64,000 nt of DNA from G963704535 sp963704535 (lineage in GTDB: Bacteria > Chloroflexota > Chloroflexia > Chloroflexales > Roseiflexaceae). The notes beneath the pieces are model-generated. The model did not search any database. It was not told the origin of the DNA and saw only the letters and a program-made list of their open reading frames with translations. Of this stretch, positions 51,823 through 61,812 are shown piece after piece; positions within the stretch are counted from its first letter, which is position 1; every line of letters begins with the position of its first letter. A program made the translations under genes and the position numbers. The stretch spans positions 4,216,001 through 4,280,000 of the forward strand of contig OY969916.1 in assembly GCA_963704535.1 (NCBI GenBank), given 5' to 3'.

Positions 51823-53191
51823 ATGCAGTCCACGCTCACCGAACCAATCACCATGAGCGCCAGCGAAGAGCGCCGGCAGGTGCAGATGGCGCAGCAGACG
51901 CAGGAAATGGCCGCTGCCTTCGCCAGGATCTTCGGCGCCCCGCACGCCGACGTGGCGTGCCGCATCCTGAATATGAAGTATGAGGCGGGCCAGTACTGCA
52001 CCATTCTATACCAGTTCGGCGATGGCATGGTCATTGGCGCGTTCAGGTGGGCCAAACCGGCCGACGATCTGCCTGCGACCGCCAAACTGCTCACGCCGCT
52101 GGGGATGTACGTCTACCGTTTCGACCAGGACCCGGCGCTGCCGGGGCTGGCCACGACCCTGGACCACCGGGCGATGGCGCAGGTGCTGAGCGAGACGCTG
52201 CCGGAGTGCCGCGATGGCCGCGCGCGGGTGCTGCGCTGCCGGACCACACCATTGCGCTACCGGCCCGACCGGCGCTGCACGCTGCGCTTTGATGTCGCGC
52301 TGCGCGACACGCGCACCGGCGCGTTTCTGCGGCGCCAACTGTTCGGCAAGGTCTACCACGACCTGGCCAAAGCCACCTCGGTGGACCGCGAGATGCAGAT
52401 GCTGGCCGAACTCGGCGCCGGTGCGCGACGGGCGAGTCATCCTGGCGCCGGTCGTGGCGTTCCTGCCCGATCTGCGGCTGATCTTGCAGGGCCCGGTCGA
52501 GGGCGTGCCGCTGGAGCTGTACCTCGAAGGGCTGCGCGGCCACGTGACGGCCGGCGACCAGCGCGGCTGGGATGGCATCATCCGCTCGGCCGGCGCCTTC
52601 GCGGCAGTCCACACCGCCGGGCTCTCGACCGACCGCGAGCGGCCGATCGAGAAGGAGCTGAAGCGCTTCGGCAAGCGGGCCGCACAGGCGGCCGAGGTGG
52701 ACCCGGTGGCCGGCGGGCGCATGGGCGAGCTGGCGGCGGCGCTGCCGGCCTGGCTCGACCGGCTGCCGGAGTGGGACGCCGAGATCGGCCTGGTCCACGG
52801 CGACTGCAAGCACAGCCAGTGTATGGTCACGCCGGATGGGATCGCCATCCTCGACTTCGACCACTGCGGGATGGCCGACCCGGCCACCGATATCGGCACC
52901 TACCTGGCCACGCTGCGCCAGCTCGCCATCCACCAGGCGCTGGGCGCCAGCGACGGGGCCGCCGCCGCCGCACGCGGGCGCTGGCTGCGGGACCTGGAGG
53001 ATCGGTTTCTCGACGAGTACTGCGCGGCGAGCGGGTACAGTCCCGGCTTCCGCCCCCGCGCGATCTGGTACGAGGCGGCGGCCTTGATGCGTAAGGCGCT
53101 GCGCGGCTTCGCCCGCAGCCCGCGCTCGCCCATGCCGCTGGCCCAGGTGGAGGAGGGGTGGCGCTGTCTGGAGGCGCTGCCCGCCAGCTAA
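51823..53191 (+). CDS. APH-family phosphotransferase (one frameshift)
   Basis: The ATG at 51823 follows AAGAGGAAGCT. The first frame carries an N-terminal cap-like region with TPLRYRPDRRCTLRFDV and the Lys motif LFGKVYHDLAKATSVDRE. After AELGA the other frame continues PVRDGRVILAPVVAFLPDLR, VEGVPLELYLE, the catalytic loop VHGDCKHSQCMV (near 52795) with Asp, and ILDFDHCGMADPATDIG. One extra G near 52415 joins them. This is the most canonical catalytic loop of the six domains, apart from Gln at the usual Asn position. The RYRPxRR motif before the Lys strand recurs in most of the related genes downstream. Confidence 0.85.
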
Positions 53192-53230
53192 GATGTTGCG
53201 TATTGCGTGTTACGTGTTGCGTCACATCGT

Positions 53231-54336
53231 ATGCTTGGTGTGAATTAGAACGGGTCACCAGTCAATCAAATCAGCAAAGGCGAGCGGCTCACGCCCGAGC
53301 GACTGATTGATCCAGATACAGGCGTTGTGCAAGGCGGCCAAGGCCGCCAAGCGCGCCAGAAAGCCTTCCAAGGTATGCGAACGCTCATCATCCAAGCGAA
53401 AGGTCTCGGTCCATTTTCCATGCACCGTTTCGACAATCTGGCGCAGCCGCGCCTGCCACTTCCGCCAGTCCTTGGGCCAGGGGCGTTTACGATCATTGCG
53501 CGGTGGTGCCAGCATTTCTGCGTCATACTCCACATACCAGCGTCGATGCCGCTCGCGTCCCTCAAAGCCGCGATCACCCAAATACGGTCCGCTTGCTGGC
53601 CGTCCTACCATCGACAAGCGCTCGTGTGGCTGCGCACGTGCCGCCAAAAAGTCCTCCGCATACGGCTGGTCTTTGGTGCTCGCCGGTGCAACAGCATACC
53701 CGGTCACCACGCCCTTACGATCGACGGCGGTCAGCACATGGAAGCCATCATACCAGCCCAAGCGGTTCGACCAGCCAGTGTTGGCAATCCCATCAAGCCA
53801 GCCTGGCCCAATCCGCTTATTATTACGCACCGCCACACCCATGCCGTCGAGTACCTGATAGGGTTGTTCAGCGCTGCCCAACAAGGTCACGAAATCCTGT
53901 CCAACCCCTACGATCCGGTCGTGGGCACCGCGGATCAAACGGTTGAGTTGCGAGCGATGCGGCAGGTTTGGGAATGCCGAGCGCAGATTCTTGACCGCAT
54001 AGCGGACAAAGGCACGTTCACTGGCAAATTGCTTCCATTGGGCCGCCAGCGCCAAGGTGACCACTTCACTATCAGTCAGATGCGCTTGCTGACCTGGTCG
54101 CGCTGGTTTGGCCGGCTGCGATTTGATCGAATCATCCACCAACACGTACAATGTGGTCAGAAAGGTGTCGAGATCCAGCATGGGTGTGCTCCTGTCTTTT
54201 GTCAGATGTGGCACATAGATGCAGGGATTCTACAGGCACCTTTCGATTTTGTCTTGAGCCGTTTAGTCAGCCAAACAGAACCTGGTGAGCGAGACCTTCT
54301 CGCTCAATATCGTGTAAGCTAATTCACACCAAACAT
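53231..54336 (-). mobile_element. IS982-type insertion sequence with target duplication
   Basis: 1106 bases with 18-base terminal inverted repeats, ATGCTTGGTGTGAATTAG on the left and ATGTTTGGTGTGAATTAG on the other strand at the right (one mismatch). The 5-base ATCGT at 53226-53230 and 54337-54341 looks like the target duplication. It sits in a TTGCGTG heptad array whose halves lie at 53193-53225 and 54342-54376. Confidence 0.85.
53255..54214 (-). CDS. IS982-type transposase
   Basis: 319 residues, intact. It begins MPHLTKDRSTPMLDLDTFLT; an internal ATG (MLDLDTFLTTLYVLVDD) is the more usual start for the family. Signatures are DSEVVTLALAAQW, LDGMGVAVRN, LGDRGFEG as one DDE region, and ETVHGKWTETFRLDDERSHT with the last catalytic Glu, followed by LAALAALHNACIWIN. 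The intact frame and inverted repeats suggest recent transposition. Confidence 0.88.
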   Translation of the reverse strand: MPHLTKDRSTPMLDLDTFLTTLYVLVDDSIKSQPAKPARPGQQAHLTDSEVVTLALAAQWKQFASERAFVRYAVKNLRSAFPNLPHRSQLNRLIRGAHDRIVGVGQDFVTLLGSAEQPYQVLDGMGVAVRNNKRIGPGWLDGIANTGWSNRLGWYDGFHVLTAVDRKGVVTGYAVAPASTKDQPYAEDFLAARAQPHERLSMVGRPASGPYLGDRGFEGRERHRRWYVEYDAEMLAPPRNDRKRPWPKDWRKWQARLRQIVETVHGKWTETFRLDDERSHTLEGFLARLAALAALHNACIWINQSLGREPLAFADLIDW

Positions 54337-54414
54337 ATCGTAACACGCAACACGTAATACGTAACACGTAACACGCAGTTCCAATGACCTCGCGCACAAT
54401 AAGGGGTTTCCGAT

Positions 54415-57400
54415 ATGAGCAACATAACTGACGCGCAACGACTAGCGAAACCGGCCGTCGCCGCGAAGGCGCCCAAGCCAGAAACCGAGGTCAGGCGCTC
54501 GGTGCGGCTGCTGAACCGCTTCCTAGAGGGCCTGCGCGGCGTCTTCGGGCTGGCGCTGCTGATGCTGACGCTCGAGTCGCTGACCTCGATCGGGGCCAAG
54601 TTCCCGGTCGGGTGGCTGCTCGACTACCTCGGCGAAGGCAAGCAGCCGGATATCCTGGGGACGCTGGGGCTGACAACGGTGGTCACGACGCAGACCACGC
54701 TGCTGGTGTTCATCACGATCACGGTTCTGCTGACCGCCCTGGGCAACAGCGCGACGGACTCGCTGGCCGAGATCTACCTGGCCAAGGGCGGGCGGCTGCT
54801 GGGCTTCCGGGTGCGCGACATGCTGTACTCGCACCTGCAAAAGCTGTCGCTGGCGTTCTTCAGCCAACAGCGCGTCGGCGACCTGCTCACCCGCGTGACC
54901 AGCGACGTGACCGCGCTGGAGGAGTTCGCGGTCAAATCGCTGAAAGATATCGCCGGCAGCGTCTTTCTGATTGTCCTGACGCTTGCAACGCTGTTTATCA
55001 CCTCCTGGCAGATGGGCCTGATCGCGATCTTGACGGTGCCGCTGCTGTCGGTCGCCTCGAACTACTTCGCCGACCGGATCAAGACGGCGGCGAAGAAGCA
55101 GCGCGCGCGCGAGGGCGAGCTGGCCGCATCGGCCCAGGAGATGCTGACCTCGATCCGCGTGATCCAGACCTACGGCAGCGCCGGCAACCAGCAGGAGCGC
55201 TTCGCCGATCAGAGCCGCAAGACGATGGATATCGCAGTCCAGGTTCGGGCGACTCCAGGCCTGGTTCGGCGGCGTGATCAGCGTGCTGCAAGCGGTGGTG
55301 GTCGTGATTATCGTCTGGGTGGCGGTCGCGCTGGTCGACGGCAATGTAATCACCTTCGGCCAGACCTACATCTTCATTACGCTGATCCAGGACCTGTTCA
55401 AGCCGACCAAGCGGATCATCAAGCAGTGGAACGAGGTCGGCAAGATCATGGCCAGCGCCGAGCGGATCGGCGAGGTGCTCGACCGCAAGCCCGATGTCGA
55501 GGACCAGCCGGGCGCCTTCCCGGCGCCGGAGTTGCGCGGGAATGTCGAGTTCCGCAATGTCAGCTTCGCCTACCAGACCGCGTCGGACGATGGCGGGCCA
55601 CCGCAGCTACGGCTGGCGCTGCGCGATGTCAGCTTCACGATCGCGCCGGGGGAGGTGGTGGCCCTGGTGGGCGGCAGCGGCGCCGGCAAAAGCACGGTCG
55701 TGCAGTTGCTGCCGCGCCTGTACGATCCCAGCGATGGCAAGGTGATGATCGACGGGCACGACATCCGCGCGTTTACGCTCAACTCGCTGCGCTCGCGGAT
55801 GAGCATGGTGCTCCAGGAGGCGATCCTGTTCGTCGGCACGGTGGCCGAGAATATCGCCTATGGCCGCCCCAATGCCACGCGCGAGGAGATCATCGCGGCC
55901 GCGATGCAGGCCAGCGCGCACGATTTTATCGAGAAGCTGCCCAAGGGCTACGATACCATCCTGAGCGAGCGCGCCTCGAACCTGTCGGGCGGGCAGCGCC
56001 AGCGCATTGCGATCGCCCGCGCGTTCATCCGCAATACGCCGGTGCTGATCCTCGACGAGCCGACCACTGGGCTTGACGCCGAGTCGACCGAGCTGGTGCA
56101 GTTGGCGCTGCGCTCGCTGATGAAGGGCAAGGCGACGATCATTATCTCGCACGACCTTAACCTGATCCGCCAGGCCGATAAGATCGTGGTGGTCAAGGAT
56201 GGCCAGGTCGAGCAAGTGGGCAGCCACAAGGCGCTGCTGAAGGCGGGCGGGCTGTATGCCGACCTATACTACAAGCAGTTCGGCGCGGTTGTGCAGGAGC
56301 AGGGCGGCGACATGCACTCGGCCCCCGCGCCGGTCGCCGTGCCCGCCGATGAGGATGACGACGAGGTTCCGGCGGTCTCGCCGCAGTTGTTCCAGACCAT
56401 GATGACCCAGGCGCTGCCGCGATCAGTTTCGTCACAGGCGTTCCAGACTATGATGATGCAGGCGCTGAAACCGCTGGACCCGAACGGCGCGCCGGGCGGC
56501 GTGGTCGCGCCACCGGCGGCCCCCTCGCAGCCTCCGGCGCGTCCCGCCACGCCACAGGCCGCGAGGGTTCAGCCGGCAGCGGCAAGTACCCCACCAGCCC
56601 CGGCGCGTCCCGCCACGCCACCAGCTGCATCGGCTCAACCGGCACCAGCCCCGGCGCGTCCCGCCACGCCACCAGCCGCATCGGCTCAACCGGCAGCGAG
56701 CCTACCGCCGACTACACCAACGCGGCCGGCGACCACGCCGGCGGCAAGCAAACCACCAGCGACCCCGGCACAGCCGGCAGCCGCGAGCAGCCCACCCCCC
56801 GCTACGGCGCGACCGGCCACACCAACGCCTGCCTCGGCGCAGCCGAGAGCGGCGAACCCACCGCCGGCAGCCCCCGACAAGCCGGCCGCACCGGCCCCGC
56901 ACGCGCCGCCGGCCCACCCGGCGATCTTCGAGACCACGGTGATGCGGATCCTCCCCGACGCGCCGGCCGCCACAGCCGCGCCCCAGCCGCCGAAACGGCC
57001 CACCGTGCCGGATCGACTGGCCGGGGTGCAGATTGACCCACTCAGCAGCCCGATCCTACGCAAGGAGCTGCCGGGGGTCGAGATCGCCTTCAATGAGCAG
57101 AAGATGCTGGATCAGCTCCAAGCGGTGCTGTTCGGCAAGTCCAACCCGAACTATACGATCGAGAGCTGCAAGGTCGACCAGGCAGCCTACCCGGCCGCCG
57201 ACGGCTGTCTGCTGCACTACAAGCTCTCGATCTATGACAAGGCGCACGGTCGCAATATCACGCCGCTGGTGAGCGCGCGGATCTTCCCGAACCAGATCGT
57301 CTGCGCCGTGTATATGCGCGACCGGCTGGCGCCGGTGGCCGCCCTGATGCGCGGCCGCGAGGAGGTCGCGCCGTACCTGTTCCCGGTGACGATGATCGAG

Positions 57401-58498
57401 CCGCTGAACATGGTCATCCACATCTTCCCGATCGACGGCGACCTGCCGACGCTGGCCGGCGCGACCGACAGGCGGCGCATGGCCGAGATCCTCGGCGAGG
57501 TGCTGAGCGACGGGCAGGACGAGCACTTCGCCGTCGAGCAGTGCCAGGTGGAGCTGGTCGATTACGCCCGTTGGCAGCGCTGCACGCTGCGCTACCATAT
57601 CGAGGGGCGCTGGGCCGACGGCGGCCAGGCCGAGCAGAGAACGGTCTACGGCAAGGTCTTCGCCGACAACACCGGCGCGCTCTCCGGGCCGGCGACCGAG
57701 GCGCTGCGGGCCTACGCGCACAACCGCAACGGCTACCAGTTCAACATCCCGCGCTTGCTGGCCTGGCGACCGGACCTCAAGCTGGCGCTGCTGGAAGCCA
57801 TCCCAGGCGAGCCGGTGCTCGGGAAGGCCCTGCGGGCGCGGCTGCGCGGCGAGCCGGCGCCGGCGGGTGTGCCCACGCTGGAGGAGATGATCGACGGCTG
57901 CGCCAAGATCGCGGCGGCGCTGCACACCTCGAACATCAAGCTCGGTCGGCGGCGCACGTTCGACGACGAGATGACCGCACTACACCAGGAGCTGACGCCG
58001 ATCCTGCGGGTCTCGCCCGAGCTTGGCGCCCAACTCCAGGAGTGGATGGGACGCCTCCAGGCCTACGCCGAGGAGTCCGACCCGCTGCGACCCCGCTTCA
58101 GCCATGGCGATTTCACCCACGGCCAGGTGATCTTCGACGGCGCGGCCAGCGGCCTGGTCGATTTCGATGGGGTCTGCCAGGCCGAGCCGGCGCTCGACCT
58201 GGGCCAGTTCCTGACCTACCTGCGCTTAGTCGGCCGCAAGGGCGAGCCGGCCATCCCACCCGCGCCGGGGACGCCGCTGGACCAACTCGGCGAGCGGTTC
58301 CTCAATAGCTACATTGCCGCGTCGGGCAACCAGATCGAGGATGTGGAGCGGCTGCGCGTTCGCATCTCGGCCTACCAGGTGATCAGCTCGCTGCGCCGGA
58401 CCATGCGGAGCTGGCAGAAGATCAAGGCCAGCCGGCTCGAACATGCAGTCGCAATCCTGAAGGAGGAAATCGCGTGTCTGCCACAGTTGGATTACTAG
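54415..58498 (+). CDS. ABC exporter fused to an APH-type phosphotransferase (one frameshift)
   Basis: The N terminus (ATG 54415) carries an ABC exporter membrane domain (about 30-330) with LAFFSQQRVGDLLTRVTSDV. An extra G near 55243 breaks the frame between MDIAVQ and RLQAWFGGVISVLQAVV. The ATPase has Walker A GGSGAGKST, LSGGQRQRIAIARAF, Walker B VLILDEPTTGLD and IIISHDLN. A Pro/Ala-rich linker of about 200 residues follows, including a 51-base tandem repeat (56594-56695). The C-terminal APH domain has KVFAD, HGDFTHGQ (near 58103) with the catalytic Asp, and LVDFDGV. The ATPase, linker and phosphotransferase share one unbroken frame. It probably exports a compound that the attached kinase modifies or senses. 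Confidence 0.9.
56594..56695 (+). repeat. 51-base tandem repeat in the Pro/Ala linker
   Basis: Two near-identical units encoding PAPARPATPPAASAQPA, at 56594-56644 and 56645-56695. Related shorter units surround them. Confidence 0.85.
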
Positions 58499-59934
58499 AA
58501 TCGGCCCAACCATCGGCGGTGCTCGATGGTCTGCGGCGCCTGATGGACCCGCCCGAGTGGCTGGGCGCGGCCGGCAACGCCGGGCGCGTGTACGCTGCGC
58601 TCCAGAGCCACGTCCCCGAGTTCGCGGCCGGCACGCGCACGCTTCGCGATATCGAGGTCAAGCGGCTGCGGCTGAAGAAGGGCCAGGAAGGCTGGACCGG
58701 CCAGTACGAGGCGACCGTGGATGGGCTGGATGGCGGGCCGCCGCAGGTCGTGATGCTCCAGGCGCGCATCATCCCGCCCGGCTTCGCCGAGCCAGCCGCC
58801 GCCACTAGCGACGCCCCGTTTGGGGCCACTGAGTGGCACTGCTACCTGCCGGAGCTGCGGCTGGAGCTTCAGACCCAGCCGCACGACCCGGCGCTGCCGG
58901 CGCTGCCAATTCTGTCGGACCCGGAGCAGGCTCGCGCGCTGCTGGAGCGCAGCATCGGCGCGGGCGCGGCCTATCGCGGCTTCCAGATCGCCTCCTGCGC
59001 GATCAAGGCCATGCGCTACAAGCCGGGCAGCCGGGCCACCGTGGTCTACCAGCTCACCTACGCGCCCGAGCATGCCGACCGCCGCTGGCCGGAGATCGTG
59101 GTCGCCAAAACCTACAGCGGCAGCAAGGGCCGCAACGCCTACGACGGGATGCATGCCCTGTGGGAATCGGCGCTCTCGACCGGCGACATCGTGACGATCG
59201 CCGAGCCGCTGGCCTACATCCCGGAGCTGAAGGTGCTGGTGCAGGGCCCGATCTACGAGGAGCAGACGCTCGAAGACCTGCTCAAGTCGGCGCTGCGCTC
59301 GGGCGCGCCGGAGGCCATGGACGCGCTGGGAGACGCCATGCGCAAAACGGCCCGTGGCCTGACCGCGCTGCACCAGTCGGGAGTCAGCTATGGTGAAACG
59401 ATCTCCTGGGAGGAAGAACTGGCCGAGGTCCGCGAGGTGATCGGCCGGCTGGCCGTCCCGCTGCCGCATTTGGCCGACGCAGCCGAGCCGCTGCTGCTGC
59501 ACCTGGAGACGCTAGCGGCCGCCGCCCCGGCCGACCAGCCGCTGCCGGCGCACCGAGCCTTCCGGCCGGCGCAGGTGCTGCTCCACAAGGGCAAGGTCGG
59601 CTTTATCGACTTCGACGGGTTCGGCCGGGCCGAGCCGGCGCTCGACCTGTCGCGGTTCCTACGCAAGACCAGGGCGCTGGGCATGGACGCGCTGCGGGCG
59701 CGCGGCGACGGCGACGAGCAGACCAACCTGGCCAAAGTCGAGGCGATCTGCGCGGCGTTCCTGGCCGAGTACGAGACCCAGGTGCCGATCTCGCACCAGC
59801 GCATCGCCCTGTGGGAGACGCTGGATCTGCTGACGCTGGTGTTGTACTGCTGGACCAAGATCGAGCCTGAGCGGCTGCCGGCCAATATGCTCCTGCTGGA
59901 GCGGCACCTGCATGCCAACCGCCAGTTGCCCTGA
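58474..59934 (+). CDS. APH-like protein lacking the catalytic aspartate
   Basis: 486 residues from the GTG at 58474, which overlaps the end of the ABC-kinase gene by 25 bases and has AAGGAGG 7 bases upstream, so it is translationally coupled to that gene. Residues include AMRYKPGSRATVVYQLTY and the Lys motif VVAKTYSGSKGRNAYDGM (near 211). At the catalytic loop it has HRAFRPAQ (near 359) instead of HGDxxxxN, so the catalytic Asp is missing. IDFDGFGRAEPALDLSRF (near 377) is kept. It is probably a pseudokinase, or a binding or scaffold subunit for its fused neighbour. Confidence 0.85.
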   Translation: MSATVGLLESAQPSAVLDGLRRLMDPPEWLGAAGNAGRVYAALQSHVPEFAAGTRTLRDIEVKRLRLKKGQEGWTGQYEATVDGLDGGPPQVVMLQARIIPPGFAEPAAATSDAPFGATEWHCYLPELRLELQTQPHDPALPALPILSDPEQARALLERSIGAGAAYRGFQIASCAIKAMRYKPGSRATVVYQLTYAPEHADRRWPEIVVAKTYSGSKGRNAYDGMHALWESALSTGDIVTIAEPLAYIPELKVLVQGPIYEEQTLEDLLKSALRSGAPEAMDALGDAMRKTARGLTALHQSGVSYGETISWEEELAEVREVIGRLAVPLPHLADAAEPLLLHLETLAAAAPADQPLPAHRAFRPAQVLLHKGKVGFIDFDGFGRAEPALDLSRFLRKTRALGMDALRARGDGDEQTNLAKVEAICAAFLAEYETQVPISHQRIALWETLDLLTLVLYCWTKIEPERLPANMLLLERHLHANRQLP

Positions 59935-59944
59935 TGTGATGTGA

Positions 59945-60215
59945 TTAGTTGATAAGGGGGAGGTTGAGGGGAAGCCCCTCAAGAACCCCTTTCCACCAAT
60001 CTCTTAAAGTATGGTTGAAAAGGGGGAGTTTGAGGGGGGCTTCCCCTCAAGAACCCTTTTTACCACCTTACTCCTTTGATGGTTGAAAAGGGGGAGGTTG
60101 AGGGGGAAGCCCCTCAAGAACCCTTTTTACCACCTTACTCCTTTGATAGTTGAAAGGGGGAGTTTGAGGGGGGCTTTCCCCTCAAGAACCCCTTTTTACC
60201 AATCTCTTAAAGTAA
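59945..60215 (+). repeat. Four tandem family A hairpin units
   Basis: Four units with GGGGGAGTTTGAGGGG or GGGGGAGGTTGAGGGG and CCCCTCAAGAACCC. They alternate between two flanks, ACCAATCTCTTAAAGTA and ACCACCTTACTCCTTTGAT. They fill the 301-base gap between two phosphotransferase-like genes. Confidence 0.9.
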
Positions 60216-60235
60216 GGCACCAGAAAGAGAACGTT

Positions 60236-61708
60236 ATGTCGCCCACAACAGCCCTGCCAGGCTCGCCGGAACCAACGATCGCTGGCGACTTGCGCCGGCT
60301 CGCGACGCCGCCGGATTGGCTCAGAGCCACGTTGCAACCCCAGCAGGTGATCGATGCACTCCAGCGCCACGTTCCCGAACTAAGCTCGGGATCGCAAAAA
60401 CTTGTGGAGTGCAAGGTTAAGCGCCTGCACTTGCAGGATGATGACGGGCACTGGACCGGCACATACCAACTGACGGTCGAAGGGCCGCAGCCGGGGTCGC
60501 GGCGCGTCATCCAGGCGCTCGGCAGCGTCACCGCACCTGCGCTGCGTCCACCCGCCGACGACGAGCAGCACAGCACGCAGCAAGCCTTTGGAAGTGATGA
60601 ATGGCGCTGCTGGCTGCCGGAGCTGGGCCTGAGCCTGCAAACGCAGCCGCCCGATGCCGCGCTGCCGGCGATGCCGCAACTGACGGAGCCGGAGCAAGCA
60701 CGCGCGCTGCTCGAACAGGCCATCAGCGCCGGCGCGCCGGCCTACCACGATCTGCACATCCAGACCTGTACGCCCAAGATTCTCAGCTACAAGCCCGGCA
60801 GCCGCTGCACCATCCTTTACCACCTCCAGTATGCGGGGGAGTTGGCCGGGCGCGGCTGGCCCACGACGGTGATCGCCAAAACCTACCGCAAGGCCAGCAA
60901 AGCCCAGAATGCCTATGACGGGATGCTGGCGTTGTGGCACTCGGCCCTGGCTGCCGGCGATGTGGTGACGATCGCCGAGCCGCTGGCCTGTATCCCCGAC
61001 CTGAAGGTGATGGTGCAGGGGGCGATCGCCGAGGAGCGCACGCTTGAGGATCTGCTTAAATCGACGTTAAGCGCTGGCACTGCCGAGGCCCAGGAGGAGC
61101 TATACTACTTCATGCGTAAGACCGCCGCCGGCTTGGCCGCGTTTCACCGCTCCGAGGCGCGGCACGGCGATACCGTCACCCTGGAAGAGCGCTTCCAGGA
61201 GCTGCACGCGCTGATCGACCGCCTCGCAGTGCCGGTGCCGGAGATCGCCGGCGCCCTGACGCCGCTGCTGGAGCGGCTGGAGGCGCTTGCGGCAGAGCAC
61301 CCGGCCGAAGCGACGGTGCCAACTCACGGAACCTTTAATCCTGAGCAGGTCTTGATCTTCCAGCAGCAGATCGGCTTTATCGACTTCGACGACTTCTGCC
61401 TGGCCGAGCCGGCGCTGGATGTGGCGCTCTTCCGGGCGGCGATCAAAGATACTGGCATGAACGCCCTCGACGAGGATGCGAGGGAGAATCGCGCGGCGCG
61501 GCTGGCGCGCCTCGACCAACTGGAGGCGATTGGCGAGGTCTTCCTGGCGCAGTACGAGGTGCTTGCGCCAATCTCACGGCGGCGTGTGGCGCTGTGGGAG
61601 GCCTGGAGCTACTTCAGGGACTCGCTGCACTACTGGATCAAGGTCAAGCCGGCGGAACCGGACAACGCGCTGATGACGCTCGAACACCAACTGCGCCGTA
61701 TGGGCTAG
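60236..61708 (+). CDS. APH-like protein with altered catalytic loop
   Basis: 490 residues from the ATG at 60236; weak ribosome site (GAAAGAGA). Close paralogue of the preceding protein: LATPPDWLRA, CTPKILSYKPGSRCTILYHLQ, Lys motif VIAKTYRKASKAQNAYDGM (near 214) and LACIPDLKVMVQGAIAEERT. The catalytic loop reads HGTFNPEQ (near 363), with Thr in place of the catalytic Asp, while FIDFDDFCLAEPALDV is kept. Like its neighbour it is probably not an active kinase. The pair arose by tandem duplication. Confidence 0.85.
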   Translation: MSPTTALPGSPEPTIAGDLRRLATPPDWLRATLQPQQVIDALQRHVPELSSGSQKLVECKVKRLHLQDDDGHWTGTYQLTVEGPQPGSRRVIQALGSVTAPALRPPADDEQHSTQQAFGSDEWRCWLPELGLSLQTQPPDAALPAMPQLTEPEQARALLEQAISAGAPAYHDLHIQTCTPKILSYKPGSRCTILYHLQYAGELAGRGWPTTVIAKTYRKASKAQNAYDGMLALWHSALAAGDVVTIAEPLACIPDLKVMVQGAIAEERTLEDLLKSTLSAGTAEAQEELYYFMRKTAAGLAAFHRSEARHGDTVTLEERFQELHALIDRLAVPVPEIAGALTPLLERLEALAAEHPAEATVPTHGTFNPEQVLIFQQQIGFIDFDDFCLAEPALDVALFRAAIKDTGMNALDEDARENRAARLARLDQLEAIGEVFLAQYEVLAPISRRRVALWEAWSYFRDSLHYWIKVKPAEPDNALMTLEHQLRRMG

Positions 61709-61720
61709 ACTCTTGTGTGA

Positions 61721-61790
61721 TACTCTTTCTTCTTTTATCGAGGATTTTCGCCCGGTCGGGCGAAAATCCTCGATAAAAGAAGAAAGAGTA
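61721..61790. repeat. 70-base perfect palindrome related to the family C centre
   Basis: Arms at 61721-61754 and 61757-61790 are fully complementary over 34 bases. The inner part (TTTATCGAGGATTTTCGCCCG) matches the palindromic centre of the family C elements, with changes compensated on both arms. It ends 22 bases before the next start codon. Confidence 0.85.
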
Positions 61791-61812
61791 CCTTTATCGG
61801 AGGAAATAGGCC

